Source: Brugia malayi (taxonomy: Eukaryota; Nematoda; Chromadorea; Rhabditida; Onchocercidae). Taken from it: 64,000 nt of DNA. Numbering within the stretch: position 1 is the stretch's first letter; each line of letters begins with the position of its first letter. A program made the position numbers and the translations under genes. Of the stretch, positions 11,701 to 23,150 are shown one piece after another. The DNA lies in NCBI RefSeq assembly GCF_000002995.4, contig NW_025062475.1:9924187-9988186 (forward strand). The letters run 5' to 3'. The notes under the pieces are model-generated. The model had not been told where the DNA came from. It saw only the letters and a list, made by a program, of their open reading frames with translations, and did not search any database.

Positions 11701-14700
11701 TGAAATTCTTTTTTTGATTTAAATTATTGAAATTTAAATAATTTAGGAGAAAAAAAAAAAGAAAACATTTCACACAAAGAATTTATTTCGATAGAAAACA
11801 AATAATGACAGAAGAAATCTTATTCAAACTATTAGTGTTTAATAGTGCATTTGTTAGCAATAAATTGAAATATCAATGGTAATTATTAAATATATATTAT
11901 TTAAACTATGTAACAATGGAATTGGAATAAAGTAATTAGTTGAATTATACGGATTTCATTGCAAGAAATGATTTATCTCTTCAATTATTCATTATTGCAT
12001 TTTATTCCCTTTCATTTTCTCTTTCTTTTAAATTGAAATAAACTTCCCTAATTCATTAATTTCCGAAAGAAAAAAAAAAGAATCAGTGAGAAAATCAATC
12101 AAATGATAATACAATAAAGTTTCTCCTTGTTTTTTATTTCAAAGAAAATAATTATGAAAAGAAGGTATCATTCAGTTCAATTTTTTTTCTTTTTACAAAA
12201 TTGACATTTCGTTTCTTTTCTTCTTTCTTTTTCATTAATTTTACTTCTTCATTGGAAAAAATAATGTTGTATATTGAATTTAACTAAGTAATAGCAAATT
12301 TGAGATATTTCAAACCTTCAAATAAAACAAATAAAAACAAAAATTCATCCATATTTTTTGTTCCTCAATTGCCTGATTGAGTATTGAATACTATTTGTTT
12401 ATTAGATATATCTCATTTATTACTTTTATTTTCTAAAAATGATGAGAAAATTAGAAAATAATAGAAATTTCAATAATAAATCGAAATCTGTGCAGAAAGA
12501 CTACTAATTTGTCACATTTTAATGGCAAAAATGCATAAAAAGTTTAAAAAAACAAAAATTTGAAATACTGGAAGTATTTAGGGATTTGGTACAATAGAAA
12601 ATGGAATATTGAAACTATTGAACCAATTATTAACCTAAAGTAACTCATGGGAAAATATTTCAATATCTGTTATTAGATAATTATAATGATCGTCTGCGTT
12701 GACCGAATTACTGTTCATGGATTGAATAGGACGGGGATAAAATTTTCTTTTTGAAATTATTAAAAAAAAAAAGTTCTTTCAGCTTAGGATTTAAGTCTTA
12801 TATGATGTGCTCTTTCAATTTTACTTAATAAATGACATAGAAACTGTAGGATTTTTTTTTAAATTAATGTGATTAGCTGATATTTCGAATAATGTATTTA
12901 GTAGAACTTAATTAAATTGATTTTCTTCTTTTTTTTCTTTTTCTTAACATTTCGTAGTATAAGCAAAAAATGCAATCATATCGCTCTTTGTTTGAAAAAA
13001 TGTTTCGCACTTTTTTTCTAATTTTAAAATGAAATTATTAACTGTAAACTAACAATTTTATTTGTCTCAAAATTTGAAGAGTGTCGAAATGAATGGAAAA
13101 AAAAAGAGAAAACAAATAAAATTGGTAAATTGATCAAAATTTTGTTGCTGTTTTCCGCGTTTTTTTTTTTTTTTTTCATTTTCTGAGATATTTTTTCTAT
13201 GTTTGAGTGCTAAAAGTGAATCATAAACGGATGCTAAATGACAAAAAAGATTGATTCGCAATAAATTGAATCGCATTCTTCTCCGCCTCACCAAAAAAAA
13301 AAAAAGAAATTATTTTTAACTTTAAAATTTTCCTCAAAACTTCAATTATATTATGATATCGTTGATGTTGACTGAAAATTAAAATGAAAAAAGAAAAAAA
13401 AAAAACAACCAGTGAGCCGAAAAAATGAAGCAAACAGATAAAATTTTTAATCAAAATTTCATTTAAAATGCTATTTTTCCCTCTTCAAAAAAAAGTTTCC
13501 TTTTTGCAAAGGAGAAGAAAGATCTTTTTGCTATTCTTTTTTTAAATACTAATATTCCAACTAGGAATTGATTGCTGAGTAACAAAAATTGATTTGCCAT
13601 AAAACTCAATGCTGAAAAAAAGGAAAAAGGTTGAAATTGTATTTGAATGCATTTTTTTGCAAAAAACCTGAACGAATTACGTTATGGGCTGTTTAATGTT
13701 AATAGAAAGTTAAAATTGCAAATTTTTAATTTTCAATATTTTCTTATGTGTCCTTTTTCTCGTTGAAGAAATTTTAATTTTATGGAAAATTGTTTCTTTA
13801 TTTCGAAGAATATGTGGTAAAAAATAAGTTGAGAAATGCTCAAACTTTATTTTAATCTTTCTTACAAAACTCGATTGCTATTGACCATTGTTATTGAAAG
13901 CTTCCATCACTGCTAATAAAAAAATTGCAAATTTAATATTATTATTATAAAAACAGAAAGAAAAAATATTGCTCGAAAAACCTCATTTCTATGAATTTAA
14001 CAATGTCCAATTTAACTAATTACAAATCATTTTTCGATTCATAAACATCTAACTTAGAAAAGAAAACAAATAAAATGTGGAATTAATTGATTTATCATTT
14101 GATTATATAATTTTAGAAGATTTATATCTTGCTTTTTATGTTCATAATGGCATTGTAACAGAATTTTTTGTTTTAAAAAAAGGTATAGAAAAGCTTTTTC
14201 AGTTTAATAAATTATTTAATATGAAATTGACACAAAATGATATGGAAACTTTCAACATGTTTAAAAATTAAGGCTAATGACCTCTCGAATTGATAGAGAA
14301 GAAGGAGGAAAGGTTGAAGTTACATGATATTCAATCAATCACCTAAATTTCTATTTGATAAAATTGTTCTCAATGAGGAATTACTAACTATATATTATCA
14401 TCAAAAAACATCGATTTCATTCACATTCTTCCTTCTTTTGTTTTGTTTTACTTTCTTTTAATTACACAAGTGCAAAAAAATCGTTTCAACAAGAACTGTT
14501 TATAGGATTTAAAAATTACAAGGAAAAATCACTGATGAGATTCTGTTACGGACAATTAACTGCATTTATGATTAATTGATTATAGAAGTGTGTAAATCTG
14601 AATTATTACTGATTTCAAATCCTATTTTTTTTTTGTTGTTTCCTTGGTAATTCAAATTAAATTTAACTTTGACCAAATTTTTTGATTTTTTTTAAGAAAG

Positions 14701-15433
14701 AAAGAAACATGATATGGAAACTTTCAACATGTTTGAAAATTAAAGCTAATGATTTCTCGAATTGTGGGAGATAGAGAAGATGAAGGAGAAAAGGTTGAAA
14801 TTATGAGATATTTGCAAGAGCTTTGAAGAAGACAATGTATTGCTTACAGTACTAAAGCAGTAGTTTTAATGGTTTTATAACTAAGATAGATTTTCTTATA
14901 CAAACTTTTTCTTATTTACTACTTCAGCTATTGATAATAAACATATCAATAGAGTTTTAAATAAATAATCTACTGATGTTATCAATCTATTAAATTAATA
15001 TTAATTAATTAAATTGTCCATAAAACTTGCTCATAAGACTAATTAAATTACATATTAATACGACTCATTAATTAGACTACCAATAAACCTACTGCGAACT
15101 AGATCATATATTATAACATTCCTAATGTAATCAACAAACAAACATATAACAATTATAAAGAAATCAATTCATTTAAACTATTTCATTCTTTCTACAATTT
15201 ATGATTAAGCTATCTCCCTTCTACTCCAAAAAAAGATCCCACATAAAGTGACAATTATAGAATAAATTATCTGAAAAAAAAAAAGCTTGATTTATAAAAA
15301 TAATTCATGATGAAATATATGCAGCATAATAAAAAAGAAAAAAACTTACCAAAGTATAAAATGCAATAAGAATCGTAGCCAAAGATAAACCACAACAAAA
15401 GCAGCTCCTGATTTGTACCTCAATTTTCGCCAT
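7758..15433 (-). CDS. Four-pass transmembrane protein, LAPTM-like architecture
   Basis: Exons complement(join(7758..7904,8193..8276,9845..9901,10347..10528,11582..11699,15350..15433)) give 223 residues. The protein starts MAKIEVQIRSCFCCGLSLAT. There are four hydrophobic segments: around residues 11-38, then STLVIDIILYVLIIIASILL, then WLLVPWIFLIILDVI plus the following run, then VRIATGIFFLGLQFF plus the following run. A loop of about 25 residues follows the first segment. The cytosolic-looking tail is Tyr/Arg/Gln-rich and contains YPTL, a YxxL sorting-type motif. This layout recalls LAPTM4/5 lysosomal proteins, but I do not recognise a specific family. An extra frame-compatible exon at 10821/10857-10934 may add 26 or 38 residues to the loop. 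Intron 1 is 3.65 kb and repeat-rich. Exon phases agree throughout; function is unknown. Confidence 0.8.
8730..8757. repeat. (CT)n microsatellite
   Basis: A run of TC dinucleotides in an intron of the four-pass membrane protein gene. It is pyrimidine-rich on the plus strand. Confidence 0.85.
9231..9304. repeat. 37-bp tandem duplication
   Basis: Two adjacent 37-bp copies begin ataaactataaa and ataaactataaag, with a few mismatches. They lie in an intron of the four-pass membrane protein gene. Confidence 0.8.
10821..10934 (-). other. Candidate cassette exon of the four-pass membrane protein gene
   Basis: A TTTTTAG acceptor at 10935-10936 opens a frame that fits the phase-1 junction between the exons at 11582-11699 and 10347-10528. 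It reads DNRKLTFNQGTTTIVIEDSS, then SYHCSFG. Two donors keep the frame: after 10821 (38-residue insert) and after 10857 (26-residue insert). Both lengths are multiples of three. The predicted peptide is polar with one Cys and would sit in the first extramembrane loop. Composition and phase suggest a real exon, constitutive or alternative; only transcript data can decide. Confidence 0.55.
14237..14812. repeat. Dispersed direct duplication inside the 3.65-kb intron
   Basis: A segment of about 95-105 bp occurs at 14237-14330 and again at 14709-14812. Both copies start atgatatggaaactttcaac and share later blocks (gctaatga, tctcgaatt, gagaaga, aaggttgaa). Some substitutions and a small insertion separate them. 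Confidence 0.75.
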
Positions 15434-15884
15434 CCAATTTTCTAATTAAACTTTACTCATTAACATTAATGACTAAACTTAAATTGTTAAAATAAACAAT
15501 TAATTTTAAACGACAAGTCTTATTTTCTTTTATCTTGTAAAAGAAAAAAATGAAGAAAAAAAGGAATGATCTTTTTTTCTTTTCTTCCTCTTTACTTTTT
15601 TCCCTTTTTTCTTCCATTTTTTCTCTTTCCCTCCCCGTCCTTCCCATCCTCTCTCTCTCTTTCTTCCTTTCTCTGTTAATGGAAATATCAAAATGAAGCA
15701 TTTGTTAATTATCATTCCAACTGAAAGGAATTATATAGTAGAATGAACTGTCAAAATGAGAAGAGGGGAGGTGGACGGTGATAATGATGGTGATAATAAT
15801 GATGGCGATGATAATGATGATGACAACAATAACTATGATAACAACTAGTTCTCATCGTAATTAGAATTAATAGAGGAGGAAGAG

Positions 15885-15956
15885 AAGGAAAAGGAGGGAG
15901 AGAAAGGAAAGGAGGGAGAGAAAGGAAAGGAGGGAGAGAAGGAAGAGGAGGGAGAG
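15885..15956. repeat. 18-bp purine-rich tandem repeat, 4 copies
   Basis: Four consecutive 18-bp units of the type aaaggaaaggagggagag occupy 15885-15902, 15903-15920, 15921-15938 and 15939-15956, inside a longer all-purine tract from about 15873 to 15970. The complementary strand reads as a Ser/Pro/Phe-rich frame, which I take as a by-product of the repeat. Confidence 0.9.
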
Positions 15957-16209
15957 GAGGAGGAAGAGATGATGGAGGAGCGGAATAAATGCGGACAGAT
16001 CAAAAAAAAAACCGGTAAATTGTGGACTGACTGATACGTTGACAACAACAGCATCAATGCATCGACACTATTTCCGTTGTTCAAATGACAATTTTGACAT
16101 TATCAGTATAGCACGGCAATCACGTCAATGACAACAATGGCGTAAACATAGCCCAAAACTCTTTACCACCATTGTCAACCACTATCAATGAGTCAGTAAG
16201 TTTCAAGGA

Positions 16210-16215
16210 CACATA

Positions 16216-16260
<45 letters not shown>
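16210..16260. repeat. (CA)n microsatellite
   Basis: A nearly perfect ACAC run with two early AT interruptions, in intergenic DNA. Confidence 0.9.
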
Positions 16261-16262
<2 letters not shown>

Positions 16263-17142
16263 GCACAGATGGTATATTTTAGCCTTTATCACAGTTTACG
16301 ATCGGCGAAAGTAAATTTGAAAGAATATAAGTACTTGAAAGAATGTAAATGAAAGTCATACTTTACCATATTAACTGGAATATATGAATATGGACGTGTG
16401 GAAGTTAGAATAGAAATTTGCGATTTATATTAATGAATATTATCGCTATAATAAGATAATAATGAATAGAAATAGAATATGATATAGGACAGATGTAATA
16501 TTAGTATCGTGCGTGACATTCTACGTAAGCTAAGCCAATATATGTGACGTAAAAGAATGAGAAAATCGGGGATAAGTTTATAATGTTGTTGATTAAATTT
16601 TAAATTAAAAATATTAGCAATGGATTTTTTTAACTGGTCTTTTGAATTAAATTAATTGTACTGGTTGCTAACTAACTAAATTTAGAGATTTCAGAAATTT
16701 TTCGGATATTTGGTTTCGCTTATCAAACAGATTTTTATCGAAATTTATTAATAAAATTATTTGGATTAATATTATTAATTTGATTATTTGTAAAACTTAT
16801 TTACACGTTTTCCCACTTAGTTATTCCAAAAATTTTTGAATTTCATTCGAAAATAAAAAAGAACATTCCAAATATCTTTTTTATTATCATTTTAATTCTT
16901 CATTTAACTGTCATTTAGAATTTCGTTTAGTATTCTACACAATAAAAATGTAACATCTGAAAGTGCTATATGCACATTTTTTCTCTTCTATTTTTGTCAA
17001 TTAAATATTCTTTCTTTTTTGATTTATTATTCTTTTCTTATTTCATTTCAATCATCCCAATTTTTTCATCTTTTTTCTTCTATTTCAATCATTCGTAATT
17101 TTTCAGTTAATCTTGCCAAATGATATATATAAGATGTATTTT

Positions 17143-17290
17143 ACATGAATAACTTGATCATCTAAGATGACATGAATAACTTGATCATCTAAGATGACAT
17201 GAATAACTTGATCATCTAAGATGACATGAATAACTTGATCATCTAAGATGACATGAATAACTTGATCATCTAAGATGACATGAATAACTT
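17143..17290. repeat. 27-bp minisatellite, about 5.5 copies
   Basis: Five identical 27-bp units begin at 17143, 17170, 17197, 17224 and 17251, each starting acatgaataacttgatcatc. A 13-bp partial copy ends the array. The copies show no differences, which suggests recent expansion. Confidence 0.95.
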
Positions 17291-19733
17291 TAGCATTTAG
17301 GAACTGTTAATGAATGGTACTAATATATGCAATGAAAATATGTGAGAAAGAAATAACAGTAAAACGAATTAAGAGGATTAAGCATCCCGACAAAAGTAAA
17401 CTAATTGAAAGTAAATAAATAAATTAGCAAAGAAATTTCACTAAACTTAAAAAAAAATTTCCTTCAGTCTACGATATTTCTAACATAATTTTCCCATTTT
17501 TTTTCCATTATTTTCTTGTAGTATTCGTTTAAATTTATATGAAAATCTATTCAACTCATTTGCTGAAGTTAGTTTCATTTCTGGATATCTGAGCAATGGA
17601 AATGTATCAAATATCGAATATATGATAACAGCAGTAAATATAATTTGCATTCATTTTCATTAAGTGTTTCACTGTTGAATTAAATGAAATAAAAAAAAAA
17701 AAAAAACAAAGAAATGGTAAATAAATAGAAGCAAAAAGTAAACAAATGAATTTATAGCAAATAAAGTTACATTACAAATGTATTTTATATTTACAAAATA
17801 ATACAGCTAGTAGTATTTTTAAAACCCATAACTAAACCAAACTTTTCACTGTTTTCTATTATATTATGGCATATTACAGTAACAATGTCTGTGTTGTTAC
17901 TAAAGTAATGATACTCTTGTAATATATTTTTTTGTAGCTTTTAGTTATGATATTAGTCTTGATATGGAAACTATATTCATAATCCAAATTATATTTATTA
18001 TAGTTACTGCTAATACTTACTGACTTTTCATGAACCAATGTGAACGGTAATTTTATCCAAAATAACAAAATCAAAAAATTATGGATTCCTTTTATTTAAT
18101 TTAAGAGAAATGAGAGGTGAATTAATTGCAGCACTTACGATAATATGAAAACTCCAAATTCTGATTGATTCATAATATCACAACTCTAAACTCTGGCTGA
18201 TTAAATTTAAGTTTGATCACAAAATTTCAAATGCATAAAACTTCACACCAACGTTATTAATATTTACTACTTAGAGATGAAGCAGACAAAATATAAGAGT
18301 AAGCCATTTGAAGAGATAGAAAACCAGTAATTGTTGAATTCTCCTTCTTCATAATTTCTGTTATTTCCGAATTTATCAACCAGATCTAATGGAATGCAAT
18401 ACCGAACAGAAAAGAAAAGAAGAAGAGATGGGGAGAGGACAAGGAGGAAAAGAAAGAAAGAGATGAGGAAATAGTTCGAGGATTTACTATTAAAGATTTG
18501 TAGCGGAATAGTTTGAGGAATTATTCCGATTAAAATTTTTATTTTTATCCTTAAATTTATTCAAGGAATGATGAATAACTGGCATGTTTTCATGAATTTT
18601 CATCCTTTTCTCACTCATCTGTCCCATTTCGGTATGTATTTGACCATTTTACCAATTAAAAACTAACAAATCAAATTTGAAAGAAAAAAAAATGAATGTT
18701 TAACGAATTTACACTTTTAAGTAGTAAATAACTGTTCAAAAATTACTGTTTGGTCAAATTCTTGAGGACAGATTTTTTTCCTTTCCTTCTTTCTCTCTTT
18801 TGTGATTGAGAAAGTTGAATTGATGGGAATATTTAGGATGAGAGATATTTTATAGAGAATTAGGAACAAAACTGTTCTAACTTTTCCAATCTACTGTTTA
18901 GAATTTCGTCAGGGAATACCACAAAATGTACTATTATGTTAGACATTTAATCATTATTTGATCATTTTCAACTTATCACGATGTCATATCACATTTAATT
19001 TTAAGACATCAAAATTAGCTTATCAAATAGTTGCATAAGCTATTTGTTACATCGTAATTTTGTTTCCCTCCGTCTCTCTCCCCTGTCTCCCTACCCTGAA
19101 TTAGTTTTCACTATAACAATAAGTAATCTCTTATCAGTCTTTCCTGAACAATGAAGAAAGTTTGAAAAAACTGTCCTAATGTTTGATAGATAAACAAATA
19201 GATAATATTAACATTCATTTACACTTTTCATTACTTTTTATATTATTTATCGGTGTCTTAGGAACAAATTTATCATTTATGTTTCCATTCATTTGTTCTA
19301 GTTATAATTTTTATTCCTTTATTCATTTTTTTAAATCAAATGTCTTTTAAATAATAAAATTTCCACATCAATTTCAGGATCGCAGAAATTTTTGTAGAAG
19401 TAAACAAAAGCTTTGAAGAACGAAATAGCAATAAATGCAACGATGAGCACAACCGATGGCACTAACATTAGTAAATAGTTAGTTAGTTATTACATTAGGC
19501 AAATTGGAATTAAAATTTGGAGAAAAAAATACATTACTAATTTTCTTTGCTAATTTTTTACAAGTTAAAGATAATTCAGTGAATTCGTTTACTGATATCG
19601 TCAGTTTTGAGATTGAGTATGTAACCCGTGCATATTTCAATTAATAAATTAACTAAAAATCAGAAAAAAAGATGATAAAATTATCTGTAAATATTACACA
19701 TATTTTCATTCATTTAGCGCAAAAAACAATCAA

Positions 19734-21672
19734 ATGCTCTCATCGTTTGCTGGTTTTCGTCGTTTTTTGCCGACAGATAAATCAGTGAAAGGTATCGTTA
19801 TTGGTGGATTTACCGGTGGTATCGAAATATGTATTACATTTCCGACTGAATATGTTAAAACGCAGTTACAATTAGATGAGCGTTCAGCACATCCAATTTA
19901 TAAAGTTAGTTTCTGTTTCATTATGTCTCAATTTGCTGATTGTCTCACTCTATTTTCTTTTTCATATTCCCACTGTAGAAGTTAATTTTTAATGGGAATT
20001 TTTTATTGGATAGATTCTTAAATTACCATATGAGATATGGTAATTTAAGAGTTACTTTTACTTTAATCTTTTCAGGGTCCGATAGATTGTGTTAGGAAAA
20101 CGGTACAGACTAATGGGTTCTTTGGCTTGTATCGCGGATTATCTATATTAATCTATGGTTCAATTCCAAAATCAGCTCTTAGGTATAATTTTTTTAGGTA
20201 TAATTTTTTTAGGTATAATTTTTCTCTTAGGTATAATTTTTTTTTTTTCTTTAGGTATAATTAAATTTGCTTCTTTCCATGCTTAAAATAGGTAGTAACA
20301 ATATTTATCTGTTTACATTTTCAGGTTTGGAACATTTGAAACTTTGAAAGGATATGCCGTTGATTCGAATGGTAATCTTACACCGATGTGGAGACTCTTT
20401 TGTGGCTTTGGTGCAGGTAAAAGGTTTATATACTCAAGTAGCATTCAAACGGATATTGATGTGGTATCTTAATGTGTGTTTCGAGGATCTTTAAATGGTT
20501 TGGGAGAGGAAAAACATTGATGAAATTTGAATCCAGTTTTCGGTTTAAGAGGATTTAAGATAAATAATTTTTCACAGGTCTTTCGGAAGCAATATTTGCT
20601 GTTACACCAATGGAAACAATTAAAGTGAAATTTATTCATGATCAGCAGTTGGCTAAACCAAAATTTAAAGGTTTTTTCGGTGGTTTGAAGACAATCTTGC
20701 AAACTGAAGGTTTCCGGGTTAGTAAATATTTTTTCCTTATACATTTCATGAGTATTGTAGATGTATTATTTTCCGTTATTTCAAAATAATCATATTCATG
20801 TTAGAGAAATATTGCAGGGTCTATATCAAGGTGTTACAGCTACAATGGCAAAACAAGGTTCTAACCAAGCAATTCGATTTTTTGTAATGGAAACTTTGAA
20901 GGATTGGTAACAGTGTTTATCATTGCATATTAATTTTACATTTGTTTTAAATCTCACAACAACAATGAATTATTGGAATTAAAATGTTCATATTTATTAA
21001 TGCTTGCTATACTAAACGCTTGTAATAATGCATCTGATATTAATGCTAGGTATCGTGGCGGGGATAATTCAAAGACGGTTAGTAAACCAGCTACAGCGCT
21101 ATTTGGTGTATTTGCTGGTGCATGTTCGGTATATGGTAACACACCGATTGACGTTGTAAAAACTCGGATGCAAGGCTTAGAAGCTAAAAAATACAAGAAT
21201 ACTATTAACTGCGCCTATCAGATTTTGAAAACTGAAGGATTCTTCGCGTAAGTTCTAATTTTAGATAAATTGACATGCTTGTCAATTGAATGAGTTATCC
21301 CAAGCAACAGATACTCTAAATTGGGTAGATATCACACAGAAGACATTTCGAAGCTGCATTAAATTAGAGCTTTATTTTGATTTGTACTATAAGCTTCTGG
21401 ACTTAACCACATCTTTTTATAACAGCACTGTATTTAGAAAAGATGAAAAGTAAAAAAATATCTCGGCAATACATGTTTCATATTATCACTATTTGTATTT
21501 CTGGCATATTTTTCTTTTCATTGTTACGAAGTCAAATTTCCCTTTAGAGATTCATTTTAGATTTTACAAGGGTACTGTACCTCGGCTATGTCGCGTCTGT
21601 CTCGATGTCGCATTAACATTTACTTTATACGACTCGATCATGGAATATGCCAACAAATTATGGAAAACTTAG
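19734..21672 (+). CDS. Mitochondrial tricarboxylate (citrate) carrier, SLC25A1 type
   Basis: Seven exons, join(19734..19904,20076..20182,20325..20416,20578..20717,20818..20906,21050..21247,21561..21672), encode 302 residues, the usual carrier length. The inner-membrane protein exchanges mitochondrial citrate/isocitrate for malate and so feeds cytosolic acetyl-CoA for lipid synthesis (family knowledge). The three carrier repeats each hold a PX[DE]XX[KR] signature: [21 protein letters not shown] and [11 protein letters not shown]. Later family motifs include [27 protein letters not shown] and [18 protein letters not shown], which match the citrate carrier rather than other SLC25 members. The start [11 protein letters not shown] follows an in-frame acceptor that may receive the spliced leader. 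Intron 2 carries an unusual array of repeated splice sites. All phases agree. Confidence 0.96.
20181..20262 (+). repeat. Tandem repeat of paired 3'/5' splice-site sequence in intron 2 of the citrate carrier
   Basis: The exon 2 donor AG|GTATAATTTTTTT is repeated downstream. Copies of aggtataatt start at 20181, 20196, 20211, 20229 and 20253, spaced 15, 15, 18 and 24 bp. From the second copy on, each AG|GT is preceded by a T-run, so each could act both as an acceptor and as a donor. Confidence 0.9.
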
Positions 21673-23150
21673 CATGATTTTCTAATCCTTCTTTTACACT
21701 GTACACTGTAACCTTGCTTGCACATTTACTACGATGGGAGATTGAAATCCTTCAAATCAAAAATCATGAAATCGGTTGAAAATGGGTACTAGGATTTTAA
21801 ACTGGAGCTTCATCCTGCAATCACGTGACTCCTCCGTATTTTGATTTATGGATTTCATTGTTTTACTTCAAAGTCGTTAATACACAGAGATTGTTCACTT
21901 CAAAGCTTTTTATTGTTTTTTCTATGTCAGTCGTAATACTTGAACTTATCTGGACAATGCCATTCCATAATGATCAGCATGACACAATTTAAATTGTATT
22001 ACTTTGTGAAATTTCTCCAATTTCTAAAGGATTTATATGTAATAAAATGCATACAATCTGACGTCGCAGTCTTTTCTTTATTTCACAACATAAATTAAAG
22101 AAGAATTAATGAAAGAAAAAGCTATGAGATGAACAGAAAAAAGAAAAAATATATTAACTGAAAGTTTTTCAGCAAATACTTTGTTAATTATCTGTCGATA
22201 ACAGCTTAATTAATAGCATATATGGGAATTTGAATGCCTAGTGTAGGATGAATTTAATTTTAAAATTCGAGATCATATAAATGCGGACAATGTACTAAGT
22301 TGTATTATAAAATTTATAGATCAGAAAAAAAAGCTTTGGTCATCTTTCCTATTTCGAATCTAATTGAATCCTAAACCTTTGACATAAAGGGTTTCCAAAA
22401 TACTACTACAACAAACATTAGAGAAAAAAAAAAAATGAAAATCAATAAAATTCATGGACGTGTGTTGAAAGATGTTTGATCGCCAGTGAAACTGTATGAG
22501 ATCCAACAATTCTTATCGTTACTTTTTCGAACAGCTCTGCAAACCATATTGCTAGTACGTGCGGACACTGAAATACTCCAATGAATTACGCTGCCATAAG
22601 ATGATTCAGTTTTGCTAACTTAATACAATAATTAAATTGATATTCTTTGTTTAATTTGCTGTTCTCGCATCACTCCTTTATTTCTCGATTACCTTATTAC
22701 GATGTTTTATAATGATCTGTTTTTGAACTAATCTAAGCTACATGTCGTTAGTCTAATGCCTTAATCTTAAGGATCATAATTTGTCATAAGATTAAATCAT
22801 TGTATTGTGCTAATGTAATTCATAAGCGTCACTTTACTTAATTACAGTATGAACTTTTTTGTCATTTGCGAAACTATGTTTAAATTACTAACCTATTTTA
22901 TGCAAATTTAGCATTCCAGAATCTAACTCTTAAAGCTCTAATGTAATCTTTTCCTGTTTTTTTTTTTTTTTTTGAATCATTCTTTACAAACAAAAATAAT
23001 CAATAATAAATATATCAAATTGGAACAGCATAGAAATTAGGATAATAAAACAAAACATTGAATTTGCGTAGATTTACGGAAACACTTGACGAAAACACAA
23101 ACAAAATTACAAGATAATTCCTTAAAATTACACAACAAATTATTGTAGTT
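21673..23150. other. Convergent intergenic region
   Basis: This stretch lies between the stop codons of the citrate carrier (plus) and topoisomerase III (minus), so it holds both 3' UTRs. A poly-T run occurs at about 22958-22973. No exon or RNA gene is apparent. Confidence 0.5.

Larger units (their letters stand above)
15434..19733. other. Intergenic region with simple repeats
   Basis: This divergent spacer lies between the minus-strand membrane protein gene and the plus-strand citrate carrier. It holds purine-rich and CA repeats, a GAT-rich stretch at about 15780-15840 and a 27-bp minisatellite. A candidate trans-splice acceptor (catttag) ends at 19717, just before the carrier ATG. I see no convincing coding exon. 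Confidence 0.5.

Noticed and set aside
14077..14271. 64-codon plus-strand frame
   Set aside because: It is AT-driven, includes a repeat copy, and has no splice context or homology.
15453..16084. Lys/Glu/Arg-rich and Ser/Pro-rich minus-strand frames
   Set aside because: Composition comes from purine/pyrimidine simple repeats.
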